A stretch of DNA of 64,000 nucleotides from Planococcus halocryophilus. Lineage in GTDB: Bacteria; Bacillota; Bacilli; Bacillales_A; Planococcaceae. The notes under the pieces are model-generated. The model saw nothing but the letters and a program-made list of their open reading frames with translations, did no database searches and was not told the DNA's origin. The first letter of the stretch is position 1. Each line of letters opens with the position of its first letter. Below, piece by piece: positions 16,767 through 27,045 of this stretch. The stretch is taken from assembly GCF_001687585.2 (NCBI RefSeq), contig NZ_CP016537.2:778001-842000 (forward strand), read 5' to 3'. The position numbers were made by a program, and so were the translations under genes.

Positions 16767-17651
16767 TTGAAGAAATTTTCATTTAGCTTAATGGTACTAT
16801 TACTAGTCGGTGCAGCTGTTTCGATAAATTCAACAGTGGCGTTGGGACAGTCAAAAGAAGCAGAACTCAATCCTAATCGATTTTTGAATATTGCACACCG
16901 CGGAGCATCTGGTTATGCGCCGGAACATACATTGGCTTCTTATGAATTGGGCGAAGAAATGCATGGTGATTATATAGAAGTTGATTTACAGATGACAAAA
17001 GATGGTGTTTTAATAGCGATGCATGATGAAAAAGTTGACCGAACCACTAACGGTTCTGGCTTTGTCAGAGACATGACGTTGGCTGAAATCAAAAAATTAG
17101 ATGCAGGTTCTTGGTTTAATAAAGCCTATCCTGAAAAAGCTCAGCCGCAATACGAAGGATTACAGGTGCTCACGCTTGAAGAAGTGATTGAAACTTTTGG
17201 CAAAGGTTCCCGCTACTATATTGAGACAAAAGCACCGAATGTTTATCCAGGTATGGAGAAGGAACTTGTAAGAGTATTGGAGAAATACAAATTGACGGGT
17301 CAAAATGCACAGTCAGGAAAAGTTCTGGTTCAGTCTTTCAGTCAGGAAAGTTTGCTGAAAATGCACAGGCTAGATTCTGAAATCCCGTTGGTCCAACTAA
17401 TTTCTTATGCGGTACCAGCCGTCATTTCAAACACAGAGCTTGAATACATGAAAAAGTATGCTGTAGGTGTGGGGATGAGTTATACAAAAATCGATCGTGC
17501 CTATGTGGAAAAGGTCCGCAGTCATGGGCTGTTAATTCATCCTTACACGGTAAATGACCGTGCTGACATGGAGCGCTTGATTGATTGGGGCGTAACAGGA
17601 ATGTTCACCAATTACCCGGATGTTTTAGAAGACGTATTGAAGAATAAATAA
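16767..17651 (+). CDS. glpQ: Secreted glycerophosphodiester phosphodiesterase
   Basis: A roughly 294-residue GDPD enzyme. A signal peptide (K-K-F-S-F-S then a hydrophobic run ending near V-A-L-G) is followed by the catalytic [12 protein letters not shown], the metal-binding I-E-V-D-L and [10 protein letters not shown]. Role: hydrolysis of glycerophosphodiesters outside the cell to glycerol 3-phosphate and an alcohol. TTG 16767 is preferred over ATG 16758 because GGGAG sits only one base before the ATG but 9 nt before the TTG. Single-gene unit with a 20-bp terminator stem after it. Confidence 0.88.
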   Translation: MKKFSFSLMVLLLVGAAVSINSTVALGQSKEAELNPNRFLNIAHRGASGYAPEHTLASYELGEEMHGDYIEVDLQMTKDGVLIAMHDEKVDRTTNGSGFVRDMTLAEIKKLDAGSWFNKAYPEKAQPQYEGLQVLTLEEVIETFGKGSRYYIETKAPNVYPGMEKELVRVLEKYKLTGQNAQSGKVLVQSFSQESLLKMHRLDSEIPLVQLISYAVPAVISNTELEYMKKYAVGVGMSYTKIDRAYVEKVRSHGLLIHPYTVNDRADMERLIDWGVTGMFTNYPDVLEDVLKNK

Positions 17652-17666
17652 GCGCCAATAAAAATC

Positions 17667-17712
17667 AAAACTCGCCATTGAAATCATAATTGATTTCAAT
17701 GGCGAGTTTTTA
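17667..17712 (+). terminator. Strong terminator after glpQ
   Basis: Perfect 20-bp inverted repeat (17667-17686 and 17691-17710) with 3' T-run. Confidence 0.92.
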
Positions 17713-17786
17713 CGTTATTATTAGAGATTAGTGTTATACAGCACAGTGTTGTGCAGTCAAAAGAACAATAATGGGGCTGAGAAAAG

Positions 17787-17806
17787 ATGTATTTTAGTGA
17801 ATACAT
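17787..17806 (+). repeat. Candidate operator upstream of the PTS regulator gene
   Basis: ATGTATT (17787-17793) and AATACAT (17800-17806) form a perfect 7-bp inverted repeat with a 6-nt spacer, about 33 nt before the regulator start. It could be an autoregulatory site; arm length is short. Confidence 0.35.
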
Positions 17807-17838
17807 AGATTATTGTATAGACAGAGGAGGATCACAGG

Positions 17839-19905
17839 ATGTTTTTAGATGAAAGAAGCGCAAATTTGCTCAAGCTCTTGCAACATTCATCTACTTCTTC
17901 GATGAATGAGATTGAAGATCAAACAGGGCTTACACGCAGACAGATTCAATATAGTTTGAGTAAAGTCAATGATTGGCTAGAATCCAATCATTACAAGCCT
18001 GTACAATATAAACGAGAAATCGGATATTTTCTATCAGATAACATCCTAGAAGACGAGGTAAGCGTCAGATTAACAAAAAGAAGTTATTTTTTTTCAGAGA
18101 AAGATAGAGAACAAATTTTTTACTTGCTAATTCTGCTCAGCCATGAGCCTTTGTCCTTGTATCATTTCCAATCGATTACTGGTATTTCTAGAAATACGGT
18201 TTTGACGGATCTTCAACGTTTGAAAAAAATGGCTACTCAATTGAAGTTGACGATTCACTATTCCAAGCAGGAAGGTTACATTGTCACGGGTGATAGTCGT
18301 GTAAAGCGTTTTGTAATTGAACAGTTGATCCATGAAGTATTGAATGGTCCGAATAGCCAATTGATTATCGATTGTATTTGGGAGGGATTTGAAGAGCAGA
18401 TCAAGGCAGTTCACACGAAATTAGAATATCTCGAAAAACAACTAGAAACGACCTTTACGGACAACAGGCTTCACGAATTAGCATATCTTTTCGTTTCTAC
18501 TGATCAATTGATTGGCAAAGGAGAAGAGTTAGAGGAAGATCCTAGTTGGCTACCATTTATTGATACAACAGAATACGTGTTGGTTGATCAAATGATTGAG
18601 ACCCATAATTTTTATGCTGAATGGAGCCAAACAGAAAAATTATATGCAACATTGCATATAGTCAGCATGAACCGGACAAAAGATGGTTCTCCTTTAAAAG
18701 AAAATCAAATATTTTATGATGTCTTGCAGCAAGTTACCGAGGAATTCGAACGGCTAACTTTTGTTCATCTTCAAGAAAAGGAAAAGCTTTGCGAGCAGTT
18801 ATATATACATTTCAAACCTGCTTATTACCGCATCAAGTATGGGATTCCTCATGTAAATCCGATGACTGAACGAATATGTAAAATATATCCAGAACTTCAG
18901 CATTTAACGCGAAAGTCGTTGGAAGTCTTAGAAAAGAAGATGGACTTTTGTATACCCGAAGATGAAGTGGCATATTTCACTGTGTATTTTGGTGGGTGGC
19001 TTCAAAGACAAGGAACGACATTAGATGACCGGAAAAAAGCCATTGTTGTATGCCCACACGGCACAGGAGTCAGCAATATTCTCAATTATACGTTGAGGGA
19101 ATTATTTCCAACCATCTTATTCTTGGATGTATTGTCTGTTAGAGATACAGCAGACTACCCGCTCTCGTACGACCTGGTTTTTTCATCGGTTTATATGAGA
19201 ACAGATGCTACATTATTCGTTGTTCCACCTATTCTGGAAGATCGTGACAAACAGAAATTGAGTAAACAGGTGATGCAGGAGCTTTATGGTTATACAGTTC
19301 CTGGAGCGGATGTTGCAGGATTGATGAAAGTGATTTCTAAATACGCAACAATTCAAGATGCAAAACAATTAGCGAAAGAATTACAGACAGCTTTATCCAC
19401 TCAAGCAGTTGAAACAAACACACATGCAGTAAAGGAGGCAGAAAAACCCGTGTTAGCAGAACTATTGAATATGCACACTTTGCAATTAAAATCGCATGTA
19501 TCCACTTGGCAGGAAGCAATCGAACTAGCTGCGAATCCCCTTGTCGATTTAGGTACTGTAGAAGAACGATACGTATCGGCTATGATCGAATCAATTGAGG
19601 AGAACGGACCTTATGTTGTCATTACTCCACTGGTCGCAATTCCACATGCTCGCCCTGAAGAAGGAGTCCGTTCGCTATCGATGAGCTTATTAAAGCTCGA
19701 GGAAGCCGTGGATTTTGCTCCGGATAAACCGGTACGATTAATTATCGTGTTAGCGGCAGCAGACAGTGACTCACATCTCCGAGCATTGATTCAATTGACA
19801 AATTTATTGAATGAGCCGGAAAATATTCAACAGATTTTAAATGCAACAAACAAAAATCAACTTTTGGAAATTATCCATAACTATTCTAAGGAGGAAACAG
19901 AATGA
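17839..19905 (+). CDS. PRD-containing PTS transcriptional activator with EIIB- and EIIA-like domains
   Basis: A 688-residue MtlR/LicR-type regulator. Order: N-terminal HTH (about 5-60), second HTH region (about 95-160), two PRD domains (about 190-400), an EIIB-like domain with V-V-C-P-H-G-T-G-V-S near residue 400, and a fructose/mannitol-type EIIA domain (about 545-688) with the phosphorylatable His in A-I-P-H-A-R-P-E. PRD2 keeps H-F-K-P but has Y in place of the second conserved His (V-Y-F-G-G). These proteins activate PTS operons according to phosphorylation by HPr and EIIB. The stop overlaps the next ATG by 4 nt, so it is cotranscribed with the EIIB and EIIC genes. Confidence 0.87.
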   Translation: MFLDERSANLLKLLQHSSTSSMNEIEDQTGLTRRQIQYSLSKVNDWLESNHYKPVQYKREIGYFLSDNILEDEVSVRLTKRSYFFSEKDREQIFYLLILLSHEPLSLYHFQSITGISRNTVLTDLQRLKKMATQLKLTIHYSKQEGYIVTGDSRVKRFVIEQLIHEVLNGPNSQLIIDCIWEGFEEQIKAVHTKLEYLEKQLETTFTDNRLHELAYLFVSTDQLIGKGEELEEDPSWLPFIDTTEYVLVDQMIETHNFYAEWSQTEKLYATLHIVSMNRTKDGSPLKENQIFYDVLQQVTEEFERLTFVHLQEKEKLCEQLYIHFKPAYYRIKYGIPHVNPMTERICKIYPELQHLTRKSLEVLEKKMDFCIPEDEVAYFTVYFGGWLQRQGTTLDDRKKAIVVCPHGTGVSNILNYTLRELFPTILFLDVLSVRDTADYPLSYDLVFSSVYMRTDATLFVVPPILEDRDKQKLSKQVMQELYGYTVPGADVAGLMKVISKYATIQDAKQLAKELQTALSTQAVETNTHAVKEAEKPVLAELLNMHTLQLKSHVSTWQEAIELAANPLVDLGTVEERYVSAMIESIEENGPYVVITPLVAIPHARPEEGVRSLSMSLLKLEEAVDFAPDKPVRLIIVLAAADSDSHLRALIQLTNLLNEPENIQQILNATNKNQLLEIIHNYSKEETE

Positions 19906-20168
19906 AAATCATGGTAGTGTGCGGAAACGGATTAGGTAGTAGTTTCATCATGGAATTGAATGTTAAAAAAGCATTAAAAGAATTGGGGAAAACTGCAGAA
20001 GTCGGACATACAGACCTCACTTCAGCTAAATCAGAACAAGCTGATATTTTTATTGGAGCAGCAGATATCATGAGTCAATTGGATGACGGAAACAGAACCA
20101 TTGTTAATTTAGAAAATATGATGAGCATTCCAGAGATCAAATCAAAACTTGAGCCGCATTTAGTATAA
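19902..20168 (+). CDS. ulaB: PTS ascorbate/galactitol-type EIIB subunit
   Basis: An 88-residue EIIB of the SgaB/UlaB type: V-V-C7-G-N-G-L-G-S-S is the phosphocysteine loop. It transfers phosphate from EIIA to the incoming sugar. Start ATG overlaps the regulator stop by 4 nt and has AAGGAGGAAAC upstream. Next comes the EIIC gene after 25 nt. The symbol is by homology to the ascorbate system; the true substrate is not shown by the sequence. Confidence 0.85.
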   Translation: MKIMVVCGNGLGSSFIMELNVKKALKELGKTAEVGHTDLTSAKSEQADIFIGAADIMSQLDDGNRTIVNLENMMSIPEIKSKLEPHLV

Positions 20169-20193
20169 TTCTGACACGAAGGGGGGAAGCGTT

Positions 20194-21462
20194 ATGCTAC
20201 AACTAATAATGAACGATATTTTAGGGACACCAGCTATTTTGATTGGATTATTTGCCCTGATAGGGCTACTGCTTCAACGGAAAAATAGCGCGGATGTCGT
20301 ATCTGGAACTTTGAAGACGGTAATGGGCTTTGTAATTATTGGTGCCGGAGCAGCGGTACTGATTGGTTCTTTAGATATATTTGGAAAAATGTTCGACCAT
20401 GCTTTTAATGTGCAGGGCGTCATTCCAAACAATGAAGCAATTGTTGCAGCCGCACAAAGTGAGTACGGAACGACAACGGCATTAATTATGGTATTTGGAA
20501 TGCTCTTCAATATACTATTGGCTCGTATCACGCCATTCAAGTACATATTCCTTACTGGTCACCATACTTTATTTATGGCATGCTTATTGGCTGTAACTTT
20601 ATCAGTTGGTGGACTTGCAGGAGCTCCATTAATTTTGGTGGGTTCAATTATTCTTGGTCTATGTATGGTGCTCTTTCCAGCACTTCTACAGCCATATGTT
20701 CGTCAAATTACGGGCAGTGACGACTTTGCCGTTGGTCATTTTGGTTCAATCGGTTATTTTGTATCTGCCAATGTTGGTAAATGGTTTGGTAATAAAGAAA
20801 AAACAACGGAAGACATCAAAGTACCTCAATCGTTAGGGTTTTTAAGAGATACATCTGTAGCAGTATCTTTGACAATGACATTATTTTTTATCGTCGTCGC
20901 ATTATTTGCTGGGCAAGAGTATGTTGAAACAACACTTTCAAACGGTTCGAACTTCTTAGTCTTTTCGTTTATTCAAGCAATTACTTTTGCTGCGGGTGTT
21001 TATATAATTTTAGCGGGTGTTAGAATGTTAATCGCTGAAATCGTTCCTGCTTTCCAAGGAATTGCCGATAAACTAGTACCAAACACTAAACCAGCGCTAG
21101 ATGTTCCAATCGTCTTTCCGTTTGCACCAAATGCTGTCATCATCGGGTTTTTATTTAGTTTCTTTGCGGGATTACTTGCAATGTTCTTGCTTCCGGTACT
21201 TGGATTAAGTGTAATTGTTCCTGGATTGGTTCCGCATTTCTTTACGGGAGCAGCGGCAGGTGTCTTCGGTAACATTACGGGGGGGCGACGTGGTGCTATG
21301 TTAGGCGCATTTGCTAACGGCCTAATCATTAGTTTTATCCCTGCTATTTTACTAGTATTACTAGGAGATATCGGGTTTTCTGGAACTACTTTTGGTGACT
21401 CTGACTTTGGCGTTGTTGGAATTCTGATTTTGAGTATCATGAAATTTTTAGGTTTTGCATAA
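20194..21462 (+). CDS. ulaA: PTS ascorbate-type EIIC permease (UlaA/SgaT family)
   Basis: A 422-residue polytopic membrane protein with about 10-11 hydrophobic segments. The segments L-T-G-H-H-T-L-F-M, H-F-G-S-I-G-Y and the V-P-H-F-F-T-G-A-A-A-G-V-F-G-N stretch are characteristic of UlaA. It would take up and phosphorylate ascorbate or a related sugar acid with the EIIB upstream. No ascorbate 6-phosphate catabolic genes (UlaG, D, E, F types) or separate EIIA follow; a terminator comes next. Substrate therefore remains open. Confidence 0.87.
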   Translation: MLQLIMNDILGTPAILIGLFALIGLLLQRKNSADVVSGTLKTVMGFVIIGAGAAVLIGSLDIFGKMFDHAFNVQGVIPNNEAIVAAAQSEYGTTTALIMVFGMLFNILLARITPFKYIFLTGHHTLFMACLLAVTLSVGGLAGAPLILVGSIILGLCMVLFPALLQPYVRQITGSDDFAVGHFGSIGYFVSANVGKWFGNKEKTTEDIKVPQSLGFLRDTSVAVSLTMTLFFIVVALFAGQEYVETTLSNGSNFLVFSFIQAITFAAGVYIILAGVRMLIAEIVPAFQGIADKLVPNTKPALDVPIVFPFAPNAVIIGFLFSFFAGLLAMFLLPVLGLSVIVPGLVPHFFTGAAAGVFGNITGGRRGAMLGAFANGLIISFIPAILLVLLGDIGFSGTTFGDSDFGVVGILILSIMKFLGFA

Positions 21463-21477
21463 GACAAAGCTTGCATT

Positions 21478-21518
21478 AAAAAGACATTCCGAATCATAAA
21501 TTCGGAATGTCTTTTTAG
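21478..21518 (+). terminator. Terminator of the PTS operon
   Basis: 17-bp perfect stem (21478-21494 with 21500-21516) flanked by A-run and T-run. Confidence 0.9.
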
Positions 21519-21729
21519 ATAACATTGACTTTATAGGTCAACCTTAACTTCTTGTGATGGAGCTAAAAAGTAAAAATCACAGAGTGTAGACAAAAGAATC
21601 TATTTTCCTCTTTTGAAAAAGGAGCACTGGACATCAGCAATGAAGCATTGGAGTAGGTGAAGCTAGAAGAAAGCTGGTCTTTCTAACTTTTTGGCGAGAG
21701 CCATCCTTACAGTGACTGGAGCGATATGT

Positions 21730-22869
21730 TTACTCGATAAATTCCAAATCTTTGATCCACGTAGATAAGTGGGCTTTAGTAGCAGTATTTAAATTTCTAT
21801 CGATGTTCTTTAACAAGTCCATTTCGTAATTTTTAGCATTGGAACTTTTAACAAAGGTTGTTGTAAAGGCAGGGTTTTGCAAAGTGATGGTGCTAGAATC
21901 CGCTGTTACCTTTTTCACAATATCAAGGTGCAAAATCGCACCGATTTGTCGGTCTAATTCGTCTTGTCCAGATAAAAAATTACCAAGTGAATACATAACA
22001 AAAACTTTGCGTCCGTCTTCTGTGTCGATCCATTCTGGTGGCTGCAGAACGTGGGGATGGTGCCCCAAAATAATATCAGCACCGTTAGCAGCAGAAAAAC
22101 GAGCCAATTCGATTTGCTCCACATTTGGCATACTTTGGTATTCTTGTCCGAAATGCAAGCTTAAAACGACCACATCAGATAATTCTCTCGCACGCTTTAA
22201 ATCTTGTTGGATGATCAGAGGATCAATGCGGTTAACCAAGTAATCCATTCCAACAGGCGTAGGAATTCCGTTTGTACCATAGGTATAGGACAAGAAAGAA
22301 AAGGTGATCTTGTTACGTGTCACTAAAGTAACTTTCGAGCGCTCATCGTTCGATAAAAAAGAGCCAGTATGCACCATGCCGATTTGATCCCAGTAGCGAA
22401 TGGCATTTTCGATAGCCGGTATTCCTCGGTCTAGCGTATGGTTATTTGCCAGTGTGACAATATCTACACCAGAATTCTTCAACGCAGCGCCTACCTCGTA
22501 AGGACTATTAAAGGCCGGATACGTAGAGAGTCCAATTTCACTGCCTCCAATTATACTCTCAGAATTAGCGATAGTAAGATCGGCCTGTTCAAGAAAAGGT
22601 GTCACTTTTTCGAGCATTGGATTAAAGTCGTAACTGTAGTCATTTTTAGCATCTAGGTAAACACGTTCGTGAATTAGAATATCTCCAACAGCGGATAGCG
22701 AAGCGGAATATTCTAAGTTCAGCTCTGAAGGACTGGTGGCAATGGGGGGATTTCGGATTTCAAAAGCAATTGGCTGGCTTTCATCGGCGTTAGTAGCGAT
22801 TGAACATCCAATGAGAGGGAAAATTGTGATAATTAATAATAGAAAAAGAGCTATTTTGCTGAAGTTCAC
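21730..22869 (-). CDS. CapA/PgsA-family lipoprotein (metallophosphatase-like fold)
   Basis: About 379 residues. A lipoprotein signal ends in P-L-I-G-C. The mature part carries V-G-D-I-L-I-H, A-N-N-H-T-L-D, H-F-G-Q-E-Y and G-H-H-P-H-V-L-Q, the metal-ligand motifs of the CapA family. CapA/PgsA proteins take part in poly-gamma-glutamate or other capsule export, but the pgsB/C genes are absent, so the role is uncertain. GTG 22869 is preferred because GGAGTGAG precedes it at 5-8 nt, while GTG 22878 overlaps that site. Single minus-strand unit. Confidence 0.82.
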   Translation of the reverse strand: MNFSKIALFLLLIITIFPLIGCSIATNADESQPIAFEIRNPPIATSPSELNLEYSASLSAVGDILIHERVYLDAKNDYSYDFNPMLEKVTPFLEQADLTIANSESIIGGSEIGLSTYPAFNSPYEVGAALKNSGVDIVTLANNHTLDRGIPAIENAIRYWDQIGMVHTGSFLSNDERSKVTLVTRNKITFSFLSYTYGTNGIPTPVGMDYLVNRIDPLIIQQDLKRARELSDVVVLSLHFGQEYQSMPNVEQIELARFSAANGADIILGHHPHVLQPPEWIDTEDGRKVFVMYSLGNFLSGQDELDRQIGAILHLDIVKKVTADSSTITLQNPAFTTTFVKSSNAKNYEMDLLKNIDRNLNTATKAHLSTWIKDLEFIE

Positions 22870-23197
22870 TTGTCTCACTCCATAACTTTAGTAAGATCTT
22901 GAACACTTCCTATATGAAAAAGTCGCTTTGGTTTCTTGCATCCACTTGCATGGAACTAAAAGACATAAAATCCATGGGCGGAGTTTCTGTTTTTGCGGCA
23001 ATTGGAATAAGAGTTGGTCATCGCTTGGATCTTCATCTATAGGTTACTACTTTTAAGGTCTTTTAACTAGAGAGGAAAGTTGAAAAAAGAATATTATTCG
23101 CCTCCACAAGAATGTGGAGGCCGTTAACTTGAATTTCAACTTGTTCTCAAATTAAAAAAACTCATCCTGTTTATAGGATGAGTTTTTTTCGTATGAA
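22870..23197. other. Intergenic region between capA-like and gtrA-like genes
   Basis: About 330 nt. It holds the terminator at 23154-23190 and a perfect 9-bp hairpin (23100-23108 with 23113-23121). The rest shows no convincing gene; a 30-codon frame at 22950-23042 (+) has no ribosome binding site or known match. Confidence 0.5.
23154..23190 (-). terminator. Terminator of the sulfolipid-type operon
   Basis: Perfect stem of CTCATCCT/AGGATGAG extended by A and T runs, located 8 nt beyond the gtrA stop codon on the minus strand. A second hairpin at 23100-23121 lies just beyond. Confidence 0.88.
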
Positions 23198-23653
23198 TTA
23201 AGGTTTTTTGTTTCGATTTTGTTGGTCTCTAAAGACAAAGTATTTAATCATGAAAAAGCTGGCTGCAAAAGAAGCAAACATCGCGAGTCCCTTTGAAAGA
23301 TTAAGACTAATCCAACTAGAGATTTCCATGAATTGAAGGAGTAGGTTGAATGCTAAAAAAACACCGTTATTGATCAGTAAGCTAAACAGTCCTTGCAGGA
23401 CAAAGAAGAATTGCTGTTGTCGACTGCCTTTAGCAGAATGGCGAAAGGTAATTCTAGAATTCCAAAAGTAACTATTACTTATCGCCAAGCAATAAGCGAT
23501 TGTATTAAATAACGCTAAAGTTCCGCTATGGCTCGTAGGGGATAAAAGTAATAATAAATTGAGCGACCCGATATCTACTGCTGCATTGGAAATCCCGATT
23601 AGGGTGAATTGAAGTGGCTGAATAGGGGCCTTACGTTTTTGGCTATTCTCCAT
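23198..23653 (-). CDS. GtrA-family membrane protein
   Basis: A 151-residue protein with four hydrophobic segments. I-S-N-S-Y-F-W-N-S-R-I-T-F after the second segment matches the GtrA consensus N-Y-x-W-N-R-x-x-T-F. GtrA proteins are thought to flip or help flip polyprenyl-phosphate-linked sugars in cell-surface glycan pathways. It is the last gene of the minus-strand unit with the glycosyltransferase (33 nt upstream) and the sulfoquinovose synthase, so it may act in lipid or surface glycosylation there. Its link to sulfolipid is inferred from position only. Confidence 0.82.
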   Translation of the reverse strand: MENSQKRKAPIQPLQFTLIGISNAAVDIGSLNLLLLLSPTSHSGTLALFNTIAYCLAISNSYFWNSRITFRHSAKGSRQQQFFFVLQGLFSLLINNGVFLAFNLLLQFMEISSWISLNLSKGLAMFASFAASFFMIKYFVFRDQQNRNKKP

Positions 23654-23686
23654 GATAACACCCTATTCTTCAGAATTTCGGTTTTC

Positions 23687-24826
23687 TCAATCGACGGCCT
23701 GAAAAGAATCCACTGTTTCGGCTTCGGCAACTTGTTTATACAAATCGCGAATTTGTTGTGCAACAGCAGCCCATCCGAGATCTGCTACATCAAGTAAAGC
23801 TTGATGTGCCAGTTGTTGACGAAATTTAGTATCTTCAAGTTGAAGAATCGTTTGTTTAAAACTCTCAGGGTCTTTCGAGTCGTATAGTAGACCGTTTCTC
23901 CGGTCTATCACTTGTTCTTTTGTCGGTCCGCTTTCCGCTGCAACTACTGGCAATCCTGAAGCCATTGCTTCCATAATTACTAAACCTAATGTTTCTGTAG
24001 TAGAAGGGAAGACAAAGGCATCGGCAGAGGCAAAAGCTGAAGCTAATTCATCCCCATGGATAAATCCAGTAAAAACAGTTTGTGTTCCTTTAAAATAGGT
24101 TTCAAGTTCATTTCTATGAGGACCGTCTCCAACAATCGCTAAGCAAAAGTGATCTGATTCTAGTAAAACATCGCGAATTTTTTCGATTTCTTTTTCTGCA
24201 GCTAAACGGCCAACGTAAAGCAATAAAATTTTGTCGTTTTGCCCATCTGTTAAGTGGGAACGCATGTCCGTTGTTGCATGATTTGGATGGAATTTTTCGG
24301 TATCAACTCCACGTTTCCAAACTTGCAATCGCTCAAAGCCCTTTTCTTCCAACTCTTTTAAAACAGTGTGAGACGTACATAGATTAAGATCGGCTGCATT
24401 GTGCATTTTTCTCATAAACCACCACATGAGCCAATCCAATTTACCGAGTTTGTAATATGCCATGTATTGGGGAATATTCGTGTGGTAAGACGCTACCATA
24501 GGAATCGCTAACTTTTTAGCATATGTCACACCAGAATAGCCCACAACAGCGGGATTAACAATATGGACGACGTCTGGATTAAATTCCAACATGTACTTTT
24601 TAACAAGACGATTCGGAAAAGCAAATTTTTTAGAACGATAAAAAGGAAAAGCGAAGGCAGGAATTCCTTTTACAACGGCACCATCAAATTCCGTTACGCC
24701 CAGATCAGGTGCGATAATTTGGATTTCATGACCGTCTCTATGCAACCAGCGGATGCAGGCTGTCAATCTCGTTACAATGCCATCAGTTGAGGGCAGGAAA
24801 GTTTCAGTGACAATTAATATTTTCAT
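23687..24826 (-). CDS. sqdX: GT4 glycosyltransferase, probable sulfoquinovosyltransferase (SqdX/SQD2-like)
   Basis: A 379-residue GT-B glycosyltransferase. N-terminal G-I-V-T-R-L (glycine loop), S-Y-H-T-N-I-P-Q-Y, V-W-K-R-G-V-D-T-E-K-F-H-P, V-G-R-L-A-A-E-K, G-D-G-P-H-R-N-E-L, and the nucleotide-binding E-T-L-G-L-V-I-M-E-A-M-A-S-G are all present. The W-x-x-G-V-D-x-E-x-F-x-P and F-T-G-x-x-x-G-D-E-L-x-x-A-x-A-S-x-D segments are those I recall from plant SQD2 and cyanobacterial SqdX. Next to a UDP-sulfoquinovose synthase this predicts transfer of sulfoquinovose to diacylglycerol. Related alpha-mannosyltransferases (MgtA/PimB type) are the alternative. ATG follows AAAGGAG. Confidence 0.78.
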   Translation of the reverse strand: MKILIVTETFLPSTDGIVTRLTACIRWLHRDGHEIQIIAPDLGVTEFDGAVVKGIPAFAFPFYRSKKFAFPNRLVKKYMLEFNPDVVHIVNPAVVGYSGVTYAKKLAIPMVASYHTNIPQYMAYYKLGKLDWLMWWFMRKMHNAADLNLCTSHTVLKELEEKGFERLQVWKRGVDTEKFHPNHATTDMRSHLTDGQNDKILLLYVGRLAAEKEIEKIRDVLLESDHFCLAIVGDGPHRNELETYFKGTQTVFTGFIHGDELASAFASADAFVFPSTTETLGLVIMEAMASGLPVVAAESGPTKEQVIDRRNGLLYDSKDPESFKQTILQLEDTKFRQQLAHQALLDVADLGWAAVAQQIRDLYKQVAEAETVDSFQAVD

Positions 24827-24869
24827 AGAAACAGCTCCTTTCTATGAACATGAACTTAGCACTCGCCTC

Positions 24870-26883
<2,014 letters not shown>

Positions 26884-26912
26884 GAGTGACACCTCCTAAT
26901 ACAGGTTAGAAA

Positions 26913-27009
26913 ATGTATACCCGAATCTTCTCCGCACATTCATAGTCTAAAAAATTTTACATATTAATCGGATAAAGAGCATAGTCTATGCCGTATTTTG
27001 GGTATACAT
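26913..27009. repeat. Widely spaced perfect inverted repeat plus central palindrome in a divergent promoter region
   Basis: ATGTATACCC (26913-26922) and GGGTATACAT (27000-27009) are perfect inverted copies 77 nt apart. Between them CATAGTCTA occurs twice in direct orientation (26941, 26980) and GCATAG-T-CTATGC (26979-26991) is a palindrome. The region separates the ZIP-like/sulfolipid unit from the antiporter gene. Confidence 0.55.
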
Positions 27010-27045
27010 GAATAATTCATCCTTAAAGCAGAACGGAGATCCGCT

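Noticed and set aside
17712..17838. Ribonucleic antiterminator (RAT) of BglG type upstream of the PTS regulator
   Set aside because: No terminator overlaps a RAT-like hairpin here; the regulator is of the DNA-binding MtlR type.
21000..21497. 165-codon antisense frame within ulaA
   Set aside because: Opposite-strand shadow of a clear PTS permease, biased composition, no family match.
22950..23042. 30-codon frame on the plus strand between capA-like and gtrA genes
   Set aside because: No ribosome binding site, no recognisable domain; too short to support.
23100..23121. Perfect 9-bp hairpin GCCTCCACA/TGTGGAGGC considered as an RNA element
   Set aside because: It lies just beyond the operon terminator and has no distinct features; more likely a back-up terminator or chance.
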